Shown: positions 31,130 to 40,613 of the stretch, one piece after another | How the letters are laid out: each line of letters opens with the position of its first letter | Numbering within the stretch: the stretch's first letter is position 1 | Source: an uncultured bacterium | GTDB lineage: Bacteria > Bacillota_I > Bacilli_A > RF39 > UBA660 | Assembly: GCA_946560065.1 (NCBI GenBank) | Contig: CAMNUE010000008.1 | Location: forward strand, 24,906 to 88,905 | Direction: 5' to 3' | Length of the DNA: 64,000 bases | Position numbers and translations under genes: made by a program | The notes under the pieces: model-generated | What the model was told of the DNA's origin: nothing | What the model saw: the letters and a program-made list of their open reading frames with translations, nothing else | Database searches by the model: none

Positions 31130-31919
31130 TAAGAATTGGAATAATTAATTTAGTTCCTATATTTAACTCACTTATATTATTATACTTTTCTATTTCTTCA
31201 ATATTAGTATTATATTTCTCTATAATTGAATTAATAGATTCATTCTGTCTAACTATATAAACTAAAAAAGTTCCATATGTTTCTTTTTCTTCTTTTAAAT
31301 TAATAAATAATGAATTACTACTTTCGGTTTCTATTATTTCTTCTTTTTCTTGAAGAATTTGAGTATTTGTAATTTCTTTTTCCTCCAATATCTTTTCACT
31401 TTCTTCAATCTTATCTGATTCTTTAATTTCATTTTTCTCCCCTTTTTCTATTTTAGGTAATTCCATTTCTTTTATTTCCTTAGAATCTCCATCACATTCT
31501 CTTTCTTCACTTAAATTAACATCTTCTACACTGTCCATTTTTTTAGAAACTTCTCTAACATCTCCTACCTTTTCTATAGTATCTTCAATCTCAATTAATT
31601 CAACTCCATCTACTAATAATTCAATATTACAAATTAATGTATCATCATTATCTATTTCATAATAGAAATCAACTATCTCAACCTTTGCCGTATTTAAATC
31701 CAACTTTTCACTTAAGGCTATTTCTGTTGGAATTTTATAATTAAAATCTTCTTCTAATCTTGATGCCTCTGTTAACTTATATTTACCTGTTAATAATAAA
31801 TTCCCTTCTACATTAGATTCATCTACAAAACGTAAATCTTGTTCTAATGATATGGCACTTATTTCTCCTATCATTGTAGGAAATTCTATTTGTTTTTGAA
31901 AAGCAACTTTCTTTTTCAT
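31122..31919 (-). CDS. spoVID: SpoVID-like spore coat morphogenetic protein with LysM
   Basis: A 265-residue protein. The N-terminal domain (IGEISAISLEQDLRFVDESN, VEGNLLLTGKYKLTEASR, about residues 15-120) matches the SpoVID N-terminal region that directs coat encasement. A low-complexity Glu/Lys region and a single C-terminal LysM (YIVRQNESINSIIEKYN, about 220-262) follow. It is shorter than Bacillus SpoVID (about 575 residues), mainly in the linker. A terminator lies above it. Confidence 0.85.
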   Translation of the reverse strand: MKKKVAFQKQIEFPTMIGEISAISLEQDLRFVDESNVEGNLLLTGKYKLTEASRLEEDFNYKIPTEIALSEKLDLNTAKVEIVDFYYEIDNDDTLICNIELLVDGVELIEIEDTIEKVGDVREVSKKMDSVEDVNLSEERECDGDSKEIKEMELPKIEKGEKNEIKESDKIEESEKILEEKEITNTQILQEKEEIIETESSNSLFINLKEEKETYGTFLVYIVRQNESINSIIEKYNTNIEEIEKYNNISELNIGTKLIIPILND

Positions 31920-31943
31920 ATTTCCCTCCTAAAAAAGAGTATG

Positions 31944-31968
31944 AAAAAAGAAGAATTTTTATTCTTCT
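31944..31968 (-). terminator. Terminator below lon operon
   Basis: AGAAGAAT (31949-31956) pairs with ATTCTTCT (31961-31968) around four T and is followed by six T on the minus strand. Confidence 0.8.
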
Positions 31969-32615
31969 CTTGTTTTAATTTTTTGAATATTTTCAATTGT
32001 TTCTTTTGAGTAATCTCTATTAACTTTTTTGAAAGGCCATCCTTTTTTCATTATTTCTTCTAACTTTTTCATAGCCCTATTCTTTATTTCTTCATCATTA
32101 AATAGCTCTGGAATCGATTCTATTAAATAATTAATACTTGCCAAGAAAAAGGCATCATCATCACCAACAATATCCATTTTGTCTTCTGCTAAAGCAAAAT
32201 AAACTACAGCATCAAAAGCTAATAATTCAAGAAATTGATTTTCATCTTCAATAGTTATCTTGCGACAGTCCTCTTGATAACCTAAATAACCATTCTTTAA
32301 TAATTTTTTACAACTTTCATCATAATTCCTAATCGTATTAAAATACAGAATAGCTTGATTTATAGCTTCAACAATATTTGTATCTTTATAATTAAAACGA
32401 TATTCAAAAATAACAGCTTTAGCTTTTTCTATAAGTTCATCACTAAATAGGAAAAAAGCACTATCTATCATAGTTAAAACAGCAAGAGTATCTAAAAATG
32501 ACAAAAACCTTTCTTCTTCACGATGCTTCTCAACAAATTCATCTGTTGGTACAACAAGTAACTGATTTCTAAGGCAAATTACATTTATAAAATCATCCAT
32601 AGTAATATCATTCAT
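31959..32615 (-). CDS. Hypothetical helical protein cotranscribed with lon
   Basis: A 218-residue soluble all-helical protein, acidic with a basic C-terminal tail. No motif is recognised. Its start overlaps the stop of lon by one base (ATGA-type coupling), so it is made with Lon and may be an adaptor or partner; this is inference. Confidence 0.65.
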   Translation of the reverse strand: MNDITMDDFINVICLRNQLLVVPTDEFVEKHREEERFLSFLDTLAVLTMIDSAFFLFSDELIEKAKAVIFEYRFNYKDTNIVEAINQAILYFNTIRNYDESCKKLLKNGYLGYQEDCRKITIEDENQFLELLAFDAVVYFALAEDKMDIVGDDDAFFLASINYLIESIPELFNDEEIKNRAMKKLEEIMKKGWPFKKVNRDYSKETIENIQKIKTREE

Positions 32616-34921
32616 TATTTATCACCTCCTACAAATAAATAATTATATATTTCAAAATAATTATTTACTGTTATAAACTTAATATCTTTTTTTATTTCCT
32701 TAGGTATTTCATCTAAATCTTTTTCATTTTCAAGTGGAATAAAAACTTTCTTAATCCCTGCTCTATGAGCTCCAATAACTTTTTCTTTCAGACCACCTAT
32801 TCCTAAGACTCTTCCCCTTAAAGTAATCTCTCCAGTCATTGCCACCGTCTTATCAACTTTTCTATTTGTAAATAGACTTATTAATGTTGTCGTAATTGTA
32901 ACTCCAGCAGAAGGTCCATCTTTATTAACTGCCCCTTCAGGAACATGAATATGAATATCATTTTCTTCAAAGACCTTATTATCTATTTTAAACTCATCCA
33001 TATTAGCCTTTACATAATCAAGTGCAATATGACATGATTCTTGCATAACTTCTCCAAGAGAACCTGTAAGGGTTAAATTGCCTTTACCTTTAAATAAAGT
33101 TGCTTCAATTGGCAAAACATCTCCACCAAATACTGTATAAGCCATTCCATTGACTACACCAACCTCATCTTTTTCTAGAGTTTCCATATAAAAGTATTTC
33201 TTCTTACCAAGTAAATCCTCAATCATTTTATCATCTATCTTATAAAACATTTCATCTTTATTTAATAATAACTTTTTTACTATTTTTCTAAATAAAGTCG
33301 CAATAATTCTTCCTAATTCACGTACTCCAGCTTCTTTAGTATAATTTCTGATTAAAGTCATTATTGCTCCATCATCAATTTGTACCTGTAGGCTTGTTAA
33401 TCCATGTTCCTCTAACTCAACTGGAATTAAATGTTTTTTCGCAATATCTAATTTCTCATATTCTGTATAACTAGAAATATTAATAATTTCTAATCTATCT
33501 CTAAGCTCATAAGGAATTTGCTCTACATAATTAGCAGTTGCAATGAACATTACTTTTGATAAATCAAATTCTTCTTCAATATAATGATCTGAAAATTTAT
33601 TATTTTGCTCTGGATCCAAAACTTCAAGTAAACTACTAGCAGGATCACCTTTTATATCCTTAGTCATTTTATCAATCTCATCAATTATAAATACTGGATT
33701 AGTAGTTCCAGCTTTTCTAATTCCTTGAATTATTCTTCCAGGATTAGCTCCAATATAAGTTCTTCTATGTCCAACAATTTCTGCCTCATCATTAATTCCG
33801 CCGACACTAATCTTTGCCGTTTTTCTATTTAAACTTTTCGCAATACTTAAAGCCAATGAAGTTTTACCAACTCCCGGTGGACCAACCAAACAAATAATCG
33901 GACTTCTTAAATTATTTGTATTTTGCTTAACTGCCAAATATTCAAGTATTCTATCTTTTGCCTCTTCCAAAGCATAATGTGAAGAATCTAATATACTTTT
34001 AACCTTTACTAAATCCTCTGTATCCTTTGTATAATTATTCCAAGGTAAATTTACCATCCAGTCTAAATAATCCCTAATCATTCCAAGTTCTGGAGAATTA
34101 CTATTTAAACTATCATATCTATCAATTTCTCTTTTAATCTTTTCTTTTATTTTTGCACTACATTTTAATCTATTAACTTTCTTAAATAATCTCTCAACTT
34201 CAGTATCTTTACTTTTTTCATCACCTATTTCTTTCTGCATTAAATTTATTTTTTCTCGTAAAAAATATTCCTTCTGAGTATCATTAATTTCTTTCTCAAC
34301 CTCAGCCTCTATCTTTTGTTCAAGCGCTACAAACTTCAAATCTCTATTCATATCTGCAATCAAAAATTTACATCTTTCAATCGCAGATATCGTAGTAACA
34401 TATTTTTTCTTATCTTCATATTTTAATGGTAAAAAACTAACTATTAAATCACATAAATCACTTAAACCATCAATTTCATTTAATTGACTCATAATGGCAT
34501 TCCCCATATAAGGAACTTTCGCAATATAATTTTCCAAAGATTTTATTAAAATATTAAAATAATTCTTTGTATCTTCATTTTCAATTATTTCCACATTGCT
34601 ATAGTTTGCCCTATAAAAATTACCATCTTCTTCAAAAGAAGATATTTCAACTCTTTCAATTCCTTCAATAACTATTCTAGTTTTTCCATTAGGAACACTC
34701 ATTTTTAATTTTAATCGTCCTAAAACTCCATACTTTGGAAATGATGTTACATTGATATTATTCTCATCAATAGGATTAACAATTAGCATTAAATTATCTT
34801 CTATCCTGTCAACGATATCTATCATTTGTTTATCATAAAAGTTATCGTACTCTATTCTTACTTCGTTATTTGGAAAGATTACCATATCATTAATAATTAA
34901 TACTAAAAGTTTATTATCCAT
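32615..34921 (-). CDS. lon: ATP-dependent protease La (Lon)
   Basis: A full-length Lon of about 768 residues that degrades misfolded and regulatory proteins. N-terminal LON substrate domain, AAA+ module with Walker A GPPGVGKT (about 347-354) and Walker B VFIIDEIDKM, and the Ser-Lys protease domain with Ser about 671 (KDGPSAG) and Lys about 712 (GGLKEK). GGAGGTGAAC precedes the start; a TTG lies one codon above the chosen ATG. A vegetative promoter is at 34958-34985. Confidence 0.97.
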   Translation of the reverse strand: MDNKLLVLIINDMVIFPNNEVRIEYDNFYDKQMIDIVDRIEDNLMLIVNPIDENNINVTSFPKYGVLGRLKLKMSVPNGKTRIVIEGIERVEISSFEEDGNFYRANYSNVEIIENEDTKNYFNILIKSLENYIAKVPYMGNAIMSQLNEIDGLSDLCDLIVSFLPLKYEDKKKYVTTISAIERCKFLIADMNRDLKFVALEQKIEAEVEKEINDTQKEYFLREKINLMQKEIGDEKSKDTEVERLFKKVNRLKCSAKIKEKIKREIDRYDSLNSNSPELGMIRDYLDWMVNLPWNNYTKDTEDLVKVKSILDSSHYALEEAKDRILEYLAVKQNTNNLRSPIICLVGPPGVGKTSLALSIAKSLNRKTAKISVGGINDEAEIVGHRRTYIGANPGRIIQGIRKAGTTNPVFIIDEIDKMTKDIKGDPASSLLEVLDPEQNNKFSDHYIEEEFDLSKVMFIATANYVEQIPYELRDRLEIINISSYTEYEKLDIAKKHLIPVELEEHGLTSLQVQIDDGAIMTLIRNYTKEAGVRELGRIIATLFRKIVKKLLLNKDEMFYKIDDKMIEDLLGKKKYFYMETLEKDEVGVVNGMAYTVFGGDVLPIEATLFKGKGNLTLTGSLGEVMQESCHIALDYVKANMDEFKIDNKVFEENDIHIHVPEGAVNKDGPSAGVTITTTLISLFTNRKVDKTVAMTGEITLRGRVLGIGGLKEKVIGAHRAGIKKVFIPLENEKDLDEIPKEIKKDIKFITVNNYFEIYNYLFVGGDK

Positions 34922-34957
34922 CAACAGTTCACCTCCAAATTTTTAATACTGCTTACT

Positions 34958-34985
34958 ATTATATAATAAATAAATTTTTTTTCAA
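34958..34985 (-). promoter_or_regulatory. Promoter of lon
   Basis: TTGAAA (34985-34980), a 16-base spacer and TATAAT (34963-34958) on the minus strand, 37 bases above the start codon. No CIRCE or CtsR box is seen. Confidence 0.65.
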
Positions 34986-35052
34986 GAAATAGAAATAAAA
35001 TTTAAACATTTTTATCACACTATAAACAACATTTATATAAAATTAAAAATCA

Positions 35053-35078
35053 CAAAAAAAACAGACCAAAAGTCTGTT
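35053..35078 (-). terminator. Terminator of the 276-residue gene
   Basis: AACAGAC (35060-35066) pairs with GTCTGTT (35072-35078) around a five-base loop and is followed by a long T run on the minus strand. Confidence 0.8.
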
Positions 35079-35083
35079 AATTA

Positions 35084-35914
35084 TTAATCTTCTAATTCTG
35101 ATAATTTGAACACATAAGTATTATTTTGTTCTTCAAATACTATTTTATAAAGAGCTCCTTTATTATAATTGTCCATATTATTTTCATCAATTACTTCAAT
35201 TGGTTGTCCACCAACATTTTCATAATTAAGTACTAAATCAGTAATTTCTCTTGTTTTTTCAAAATCACTATATCCTTTTCCAGTCGCTGCATCAACAAAA
35301 ACTATTCTTTGATAAATTTCAATACGATTATCTACTTTTTCTGCTTTAACTGTTTTAACAATATCTCTATATGGACCACTTGTACAACCACAAGCAACTA
35401 CTGAATCAGCTACATAAGTTTTTGTAGCACTATCATAATTCCATTGTGGACAAGTTTGATAAGTTTTATGAGTAAAATTATATCCTTTTCCAACAATACT
35501 TTCAATTTCCGCTTCTAATTCCTCTTCTGTAAATGAATTAAAACCTGTAATTTGTTGATCTTGCTTAATAGTTAATTTTCCCAAAAGATTATTCAAAGCT
35601 AAATTGTAAATATCATTATTATCAAATGCCTTATTATTTACTGGCTTATCTAACATATATAAATATTCATATCCTGTACAAGTCATTCCACCAGATATTT
35701 TGTCTAAAAGTCCTGTTACTAACGGATCAGAAACTTCCAAGTTTTCTACACCTTTACTCTTAGAACTCAACAATCTACCTGTACCAGAATCACTACCAAT
35801 AGAATCACCAGTTATTACCTTATCATAAACGATAAATCCAATTAATCCCAAAATTATTAATACCAATAAAACAATCAAAATAATATTCCCACTTTTATTT
35901 CTTTCTTCTATCAT
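35084..35914 (-). CDS. Hypothetical membrane-anchored protein
   Basis: A 276-residue protein with one N-terminal membrane helix (about residues 10-29) and an external domain. Several Cys (MTCTG near 77, ACGCTSG near 175) may form disulfides outside the cell. No known fold is recognised. It forms a single-gene unit between tig and lon, with its own terminator. Confidence 0.65.
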   Translation of the reverse strand: MIEERNKSGNIILIVLLVLIILGLIGFIVYDKVITGDSIGSDSGTGRLLSSKSKGVENLEVSDPLVTGLLDKISGGMTCTGYEYLYMLDKPVNNKAFDNNDIYNLALNNLLGKLTIKQDQQITGFNSFTEEELEAEIESIVGKGYNFTHKTYQTCPQWNYDSATKTYVADSVVACGCTSGPYRDIVKTVKAEKVDNRIEIYQRIVFVDAATGKGYSDFEKTREITDLVLNYENVGGQPIEVIDENNMDNYNKGALYKIVFEEQNNTYVFKLSELED

Positions 35915-35952
35915 AATAATCTCCTCTACTATAATAATTTTATAAAATAACT

Positions 35953-35984
35953 AAAAAAAATGGAAGTACCTAAATACTTCCATT
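35953..35984 (-). terminator. Terminator of tig
   Basis: AATGGAAGTA (35959-35968) pairs with TACTTCCATT (35975-35984) around six bases and is followed by eight T on the minus strand. Confidence 0.85.
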
Positions 35985-36000
35985 ATGTAAATTTACACTT

Positions 36001-37281
36001 TTATTTATTATATTCTTTTAATAAATCAATAGTTTTACGCATTTCTAAGTCATATTGAATCATTTCTATTCCACCAAATTCTTTTAAGAAATCTTCCTTA
36101 TCCATTTGATATTTCTTAGCTAACTCTTCTGCTTCTTTATTAGCATCATCTTCACTAACTTCTACTTTTTCTAATGTCATAATTTCTTCTAACATCAAAC
36201 GGTATAAAACATTATTAAATGCTTCTTTTTCCATTTGATTTCTTAAATCTGCTTCAGTTGATTGTGTAAATTGATAGTATAACTCTAATGAGATTCCTTG
36301 CATCTTCATTTGTTCTTCAAATCTTCCCATTAACCGATTAACTTCTTCATTTACCATTTCTTCTGGTATATCTACTTCTACGTTTTTACCAACTTCTTCT
36401 AAGATAGTATCAACATATTTATTTTCAACTTCCATTTCTTTTTGGGCAGTAATTGATGCCTTAATTTCAGCTTTTAATTTTTCTTCAGAATCAATTCCTT
36501 CCATTCCTAAATCTTCAAAGAAATCTTCATCTAATTCACGTGTTTTCTTTTCTTTAATTTCATTAACTTTTACTTTGAAAACAACTGCTGCTCCAGCCAA
36601 ATCTTTAGCTCCATAATCTTCTGGGAATGTTAAATTTAAGTCTTTTTCTTCTCCAACTTTCATTCCAATTACTTGCTCTTCAAAACCTGGAATAAATGTA
36701 TTAGAACCAATTTCTAATGAATAGTTCTCACCTTTTCCACCTTCAAAAGCTACATCATCTTTGAAACCTTCAAAATCAATGATAGCAATATTACCCTTTT
36801 CGACTTTTCCTTCTTTAGTAACTAATTCAGTATATCTTTCTAATAAATGACCTAACTCATGATTAATTTCTTCATCAGTTACTTCAACCTTTTCAGGTTT
36901 AATATTTAATCCTTTATATTTATTAACTTTGACTTCAGGTTTAGTAACAATCTTAAAAGTAAATTCAGCCCCTTCATCAGAAAGACCTTTTAATTCAACA
37001 GCAGGTTGTACAACTGGAATTAATTTAGATTCTTCCATAGCCTTCATATAAGCATCTTGTAACACCATATCAGCTGCATCTATATATAAAGATTCTTTTC
37101 CAAATTTCTTTTCAAAAATTTCTCTAGGTACTTTACCTTTTCTAAAACCGTCTACCTTAACATTTTTTTGTTTTTCTTTAAAAGCTTTATCTAAAGCTTT
37201 AGTCCAATTTTCTCCTTCGATTTTAACATTTATTTCATGTACATTATTCTTTTTAGTTTCTTTTTCTTCTTTTTTTGCCAT
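36001..37281 (-). CDS. tig: Trigger factor
   Basis: A 426-residue ribosome-associated chaperone and peptidyl-prolyl isomerase. The N-terminal domain carries a ribosome-binding FRKGKVP signature (about residue 42), a FKBP-type domain (about 150-240, GNIAIIDFEGF and VIGMKVGEEKDL) and the C-terminal helical chaperone arms. The length is normal. It has its own promoter and terminator. Confidence 0.97.
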   Translation of the reverse strand: MAKKEEKETKKNNVHEINVKIEGENWTKALDKAFKEKQKNVKVDGFRKGKVPREIFEKKFGKESLYIDAADMVLQDAYMKAMEESKLIPVVQPAVELKGLSDEGAEFTFKIVTKPEVKVNKYKGLNIKPEKVEVTDEEINHELGHLLERYTELVTKEGKVEKGNIAIIDFEGFKDDVAFEGGKGENYSLEIGSNTFIPGFEEQVIGMKVGEEKDLNLTFPEDYGAKDLAGAAVVFKVKVNEIKEKKTRELDEDFFEDLGMEGIDSEEKLKAEIKASITAQKEMEVENKYVDTILEEVGKNVEVDIPEEMVNEEVNRLMGRFEEQMKMQGISLELYYQFTQSTEADLRNQMEKEAFNNVLYRLMLEEIMTLEKVEVSEDDANKEAEELAKKYQMDKEDFLKEFGGIEMIQYDLEMRKTIDLLKEYNK

Positions 37282-37303
37282 ATAATTCCCTCCAATGACT
37301 TAT

Positions 37304-37332
37304 ATTATACAATACATTTTAATTTTAAACAA
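37304..37332 (-). promoter_or_regulatory. Promoter of tig
   Basis: TTGTTT (37332-37327), a 17-base spacer and perfect TATAAT (37309-37304) on the minus strand, 23 bases above the start codon. Confidence 0.7.
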
Positions 37333-37355
37333 TAATTTTAAAGCTTAATTAATTT

Positions 37356-37802
37356 CTATTTCTTTACAACAGTTTTTTTCTTATCAAAACTTTGAAAAAA
37401 GTTTGCAGCCTGCTCTGAATAATTTTCATTTTCTACAAAAAAATCAACAACTTGTTCACCTGAAACAGCAAATACTTCTAAAAAAGTTTTATTGTCAACT
37501 GTTAATGGAGATTCTGTGCCTAATTCATAGATAGAATTACCATTTTCAACAACAACTAACTTATTAGGTATATTTCTCATTTTAAACATTGCATCAAGTT
37601 TAGTATTCAAATCTTTTAATAAAACTTCATATAATTCCTTAGTATGCTCTGGAAAAACCTTTCCATACATAAACTCAATTCTTTCATTTTCTTTTTCTCC
37701 AAGTTCAGGATCTACAACGCTAAGAACATTTCTTAATCCTGTATCTTTGTATTTTACTGCTGCTGCAGTCACTGGCACTAAAAAATATTTATTCATATTC
37801 AT
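37356..37802 (-). CDS. Hypothetical cytoplasmic protein
   Basis: A 148-residue soluble protein (MNMNKYFLVPVTAAAVKYKD start), alpha/beta in character, with no known motif. The ATG at 37802 is preferred since GGGAGG lies just upstream, while the longer frame from 37820 starts within that site. Between tig and galE, monocistronic in appearance. Not recognised. Confidence 0.65.
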   Translation of the reverse strand: MNMNKYFLVPVTAAAVKYKDTGLRNVLSVVDPELGEKENERIEFMYGKVFPEHTKELYEVLLKDLNTKLDAMFKMRNIPNKLVVVENGNSIYELGTESPLTVDNKTFLEVFAVSGEQVVDFFVENENYSEQAANFFQSFDKKKTVVKK

Positions 37803-37918
37803 AAATTCCTCCCTTTCCAACTTAAAATAACGCCTCTTATTCTAACATAAATAAGAATACTTATCAAAAGAAGTATAGAGTTAAATCACTCAATTTACAC
37901 AAATTTACACATTCTAAC

Positions 37919-37949
37919 AAAAAAGAAGTATAACAAACTATACCTCTTT
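37919..37949 (-). terminator. Terminator of galE
   Basis: AAAGAAGTATA (37922-37932) and TATACCTCTTT (37939-37949) form an 11-bp stem (one G-U in the minus transcript) with a six-base loop and T run. Confidence 0.8.
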
Positions 37950-37953
37950 ACAC

Positions 37954-38958
37954 CTATCGAAAATTCTTTTCAAAATTCCAAGCATCTCTACACATATCTT
38001 CTAATGTCTTAGTAGCAACAAAACCTAATTCTTCTTTTGCTTTTGTAGGATCAGAATAACATTCTGCAATATCGCCTGCTCTTCTACCAACAATCTTATA
38101 ATTAACTTTAAGACCATTGGCCTTTTCAAAAGCATCAATTATTTCTAAAACACTGTATCCTTTACCAGTACCCAAATTATAAATAAATAGTCCTCTTCCT
38201 TCAGATGCTAATTTTTCAAGAGCTTTGATATGTCCAATTGCCAAATCAACAACATGGATATAATCTCTAACACCAGTTCCATCTTCTGTAGGATAGTCAT
38301 TTCCAAAGACACTTAAACATTCAAGTTCTCCACTTGCTACCTTAGCAACATAAGGCATCAAATTAGCAGGTATTCCATTTGGTTGCTCCCCAATAAGACC
38401 GGATTCATGAGCTCCAATCGGATTAAAATATCTTAGTATTGCAATATCCCATTCATTATCAGACTTATATAAATCATTTAAAATTTGTTCAACAAATAAT
38501 TTACTAGTTCCATATGGATTAGTTGTTCCGCCAATTTTACTATCTTCAGTTATAGGCACAACATCAGGGGTTCCATAAACTGTTGCACTTGATGAAAATA
38601 CTAACTTCTTACAATTATGTTTCTTCATTGCATTTATTAATTCAAGAACTGTCGCAACATTATTTTTATAATACTCAATTGGTTTTTGAACTGACTCACC
38701 AACTGCCTTATAAGCTGCAAAATCAATAACAGCATCTATTTCATTCTCTTCAAATACCCTATCCAATATATTTGAATCAATCATATCCCCTTCATAAAAC
38801 TTAACTTCTTTAGATGTAATTGTTTTTATTTTATCTAAAACTGTAATTTTACTATTTGATAAATTATCAAGAACAACTACCTCAAAATCATTATTAAGTA
38901 ATTCTACACAAGTATGTGAACCAATATATCCACATCCACCAGTAACTAATACCTTCAT
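37954..38958 (-). CDS. galE: UDP-glucose 4-epimerase
   Basis: A 334-residue short-chain dehydrogenase-type epimerase interconverting UDP-glucose and UDP-galactose with bound NAD. The nucleotide loop is GGCGYIG (7-13), the catalytic pair YGTSK, and the C-terminal substrate part (GTGVRDYIHVVDLA) is complete. It shares one base with the Nudix gene upstream, so they are cotranscribed. Supplies galactose for envelope or exosporium glycans. Confidence 0.95.
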   Translation of the reverse strand: MKVLVTGGCGYIGSHTCVELLNNDFEVVVLDNLSNSKITVLDKIKTITSKEVKFYEGDMIDSNILDRVFEENEIDAVIDFAAYKAVGESVQKPIEYYKNNVATVLELINAMKKHNCKKLVFSSSATVYGTPDVVPITEDSKIGGTTNPYGTSKLFVEQILNDLYKSDNEWDIAILRYFNPIGAHESGLIGEQPNGIPANLMPYVAKVASGELECLSVFGNDYPTEDGTGVRDYIHVVDLAIGHIKALEKLASEGRGLFIYNLGTGKGYSVLEIIDAFEKANGLKVNYKIVGRRAGDIAECYSDPTKAKEELGFVATKTLEDMCRDAWNFEKNFR

Positions 38959-39476
38959 TAAATCCCTCCAAACATTTCCTGATATTCATTATAAACTAAT
39001 ACCATTTCTTTTCCAATATTAACATCTATAGCATCATTCTCAATACACTTTTTCAAGAACAAATCCAACCCTTCAAATTTAACATAAAAAAGATTAAAAT
39101 CAGTCTCCAATTCTAATTCATCATAATGTGTTTCATTAAAATTAGGTGTATCATCTGTAAAAAATCTATAATAATAAATACTATTCCGCACCTTCCGTCC
39201 TGAACCAAAATAGTCATTATCATAAGTAGTAATAACCAAAAAAGGATCTTCATTAACAGAAACATCAATTCCAGTTTCTTCTTTAATTTCTCTAGTAATA
39301 CATAAATCTCTAGACTCATTTTCTTCTAAATGACCACCTGGAAATTGATATGTATTATTATTATGTGCAAGAAGTATCTTTCCTTTTGAATTAATAATTA
39401 AACCTTTAACTCTAATTACTTCTCTTTCGATATCTTCATCAGTCAAATTGTTGTCATTAATTATAATTGTTTTCAT
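38958..39476 (-). CDS. Nudix hydrolase
   Basis: A 172-residue Nudix protein. The box GGHLEENESRDLCITREI plus KEETGI is complete (GX5EX7REUXEEXGU form). It would hydrolyse a nucleoside diphosphate linked to another group; the substrate is unknown. The ATG at 39476 follows GAGGGTGG; the longer frame from 39506 overlaps the upstream gene. Coupled to galE, so a nucleotide-sugar substrate is possible. Confidence 0.88.
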   Translation of the reverse strand: MKTIIINDNNLTDEDIEREVIRVKGLIINSKGKILLAHNNNTYQFPGGHLEENESRDLCITREIKEETGIDVSVNEDPFLVITTYDNDYFGSGRKVRNSIYYYRFFTDDTPNFNETHYDELELETDFNLFYVKFEGLDLFLKKCIENDAIDVNIGKEMVLVYNEYQEMFGGI

Positions 39477-39487
39477 AATACCACCCT

Positions 39488-40585
39488 CTAGACATATCTT
39501 TCCCAATATTCAACAACATTAGGACTAACAGTATTAAATACTGCTTCAATTGTATTCTTAATTAAACTTGCTTTATACCAAACAGGTCTTCCATAATTTA
39601 AACAGCTTGCTTTACTTCCAGCCATCATATATTCAAAAGTAGAAGCACGATCTTCTGCATCAGATGTTTGAGCATAATTATTTACAAATGGTACAGAATC
39701 AGAAAAAGTATTTGCGTACGAATAATTATTAATTATTGTTCCATATCTAAAATCCGCAGGATTCAAAGTATTCCATGAATTATAATTAGCTCCTCTTTTA
39801 AAAAGATATCTTTCTATATAATGATACGACTCATGATAAAAAGAATCTTCAAAAGGGTGCATTAAAGCAATTGATATATTAGCATAAGTATAACTAGAAT
39901 CCGTAACACCTGTAATACTTTCATCAGAATAACTATTAATTAAAATTACAGATAAAGGTATACCACCATTTCTTATCTCAGTAAAAAAACCACTAGGATA
40001 CAAAGAAAAAGCACTTTTTAATCTATTCAGAGCTGCATTTATTGTAGTAGAATTCTCAACTGGTACCGTAGAAATACCACCAACTGTATATCCATATGTT
40101 TCTCTACCATACTTAATAGTAATACCATATGTAGTCTCAATACTTCTTCTCAAACTTTCATTAGCTTCGTCAATTGAAGGAACATGTACAGAATTACCAC
40201 CAGTTTGTCCTCCTGTGTTATTATTAGTAGTATTAGTATTGCCACCACCAACTCCTACATTAGTATTTGGAATATTAATATTAGAATTTTCATTTGAAGT
40301 TTGACTAGAAGTATCTGGCAACTTTTCTGAAGCATTATCTTGATTCTTATCAGTTTTATCCTTAATATTAGTTATTTTATTACCAGGAACAACTTCACTA
40401 CCATCAACAGTAGTTATCGAAATAGTATTCTCTTCTTCTCTTACTGGAGATACATCATCAATAGGATTTATTAACCTAGTATCACTATGAAAATCAATAA
40501 AAATACCAGTACCAATTAAAACTAAAGAAAAGAAAATCAATACTTTAGCATAAAAAACAAGATTTTTTTTCTTCTTTGTATGCAT
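39488..40585 (-). CDS. Membrane-anchored putative zinc metallopeptidase
   Basis: A 365-residue protein. One N-terminal membrane helix (about 9-30), a long Asn/Thr/Gly-rich linker (about 50-135) and a C-terminal catalytic-like domain with HESYH (251-255), an HExxH zinc motif. Candidate third ligands lie in EDRASTFEYM (311-320). The fold resembles small gluzincin-type domains but the family is not recognised. GGAAGGAG precedes the ATG. It is the last gene of the DUF1292/acidic-repeat cluster. Confidence 0.72.
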   Translation of the reverse strand: MHTKKKKNLVFYAKVLIFFSLVLIGTGIFIDFHSDTRLINPIDDVSPVREEENTISITTVDGSEVVPGNKITNIKDKTDKNQDNASEKLPDTSSQTSNENSNINIPNTNVGVGGGNTNTTNNNTGGQTGGNSVHVPSIDEANESLRRSIETTYGITIKYGRETYGYTVGGISTVPVENSTTINAALNRLKSAFSLYPSGFFTEIRNGGIPLSVILINSYSDESITGVTDSSYTYANISIALMHPFEDSFYHESYHYIERYLFKRGANYNSWNTLNPADFRYGTIINNYSYANTFSDSVPFVNNYAQTSDAEDRASTFEYMMAGSKASCLNYGRPVWYKASLIKNTIEAVFNTVSPNVVEYWERYV

Positions 40586-40613
40586 ATTGATTCTCCTTCC
40601 TACACTACAACTA

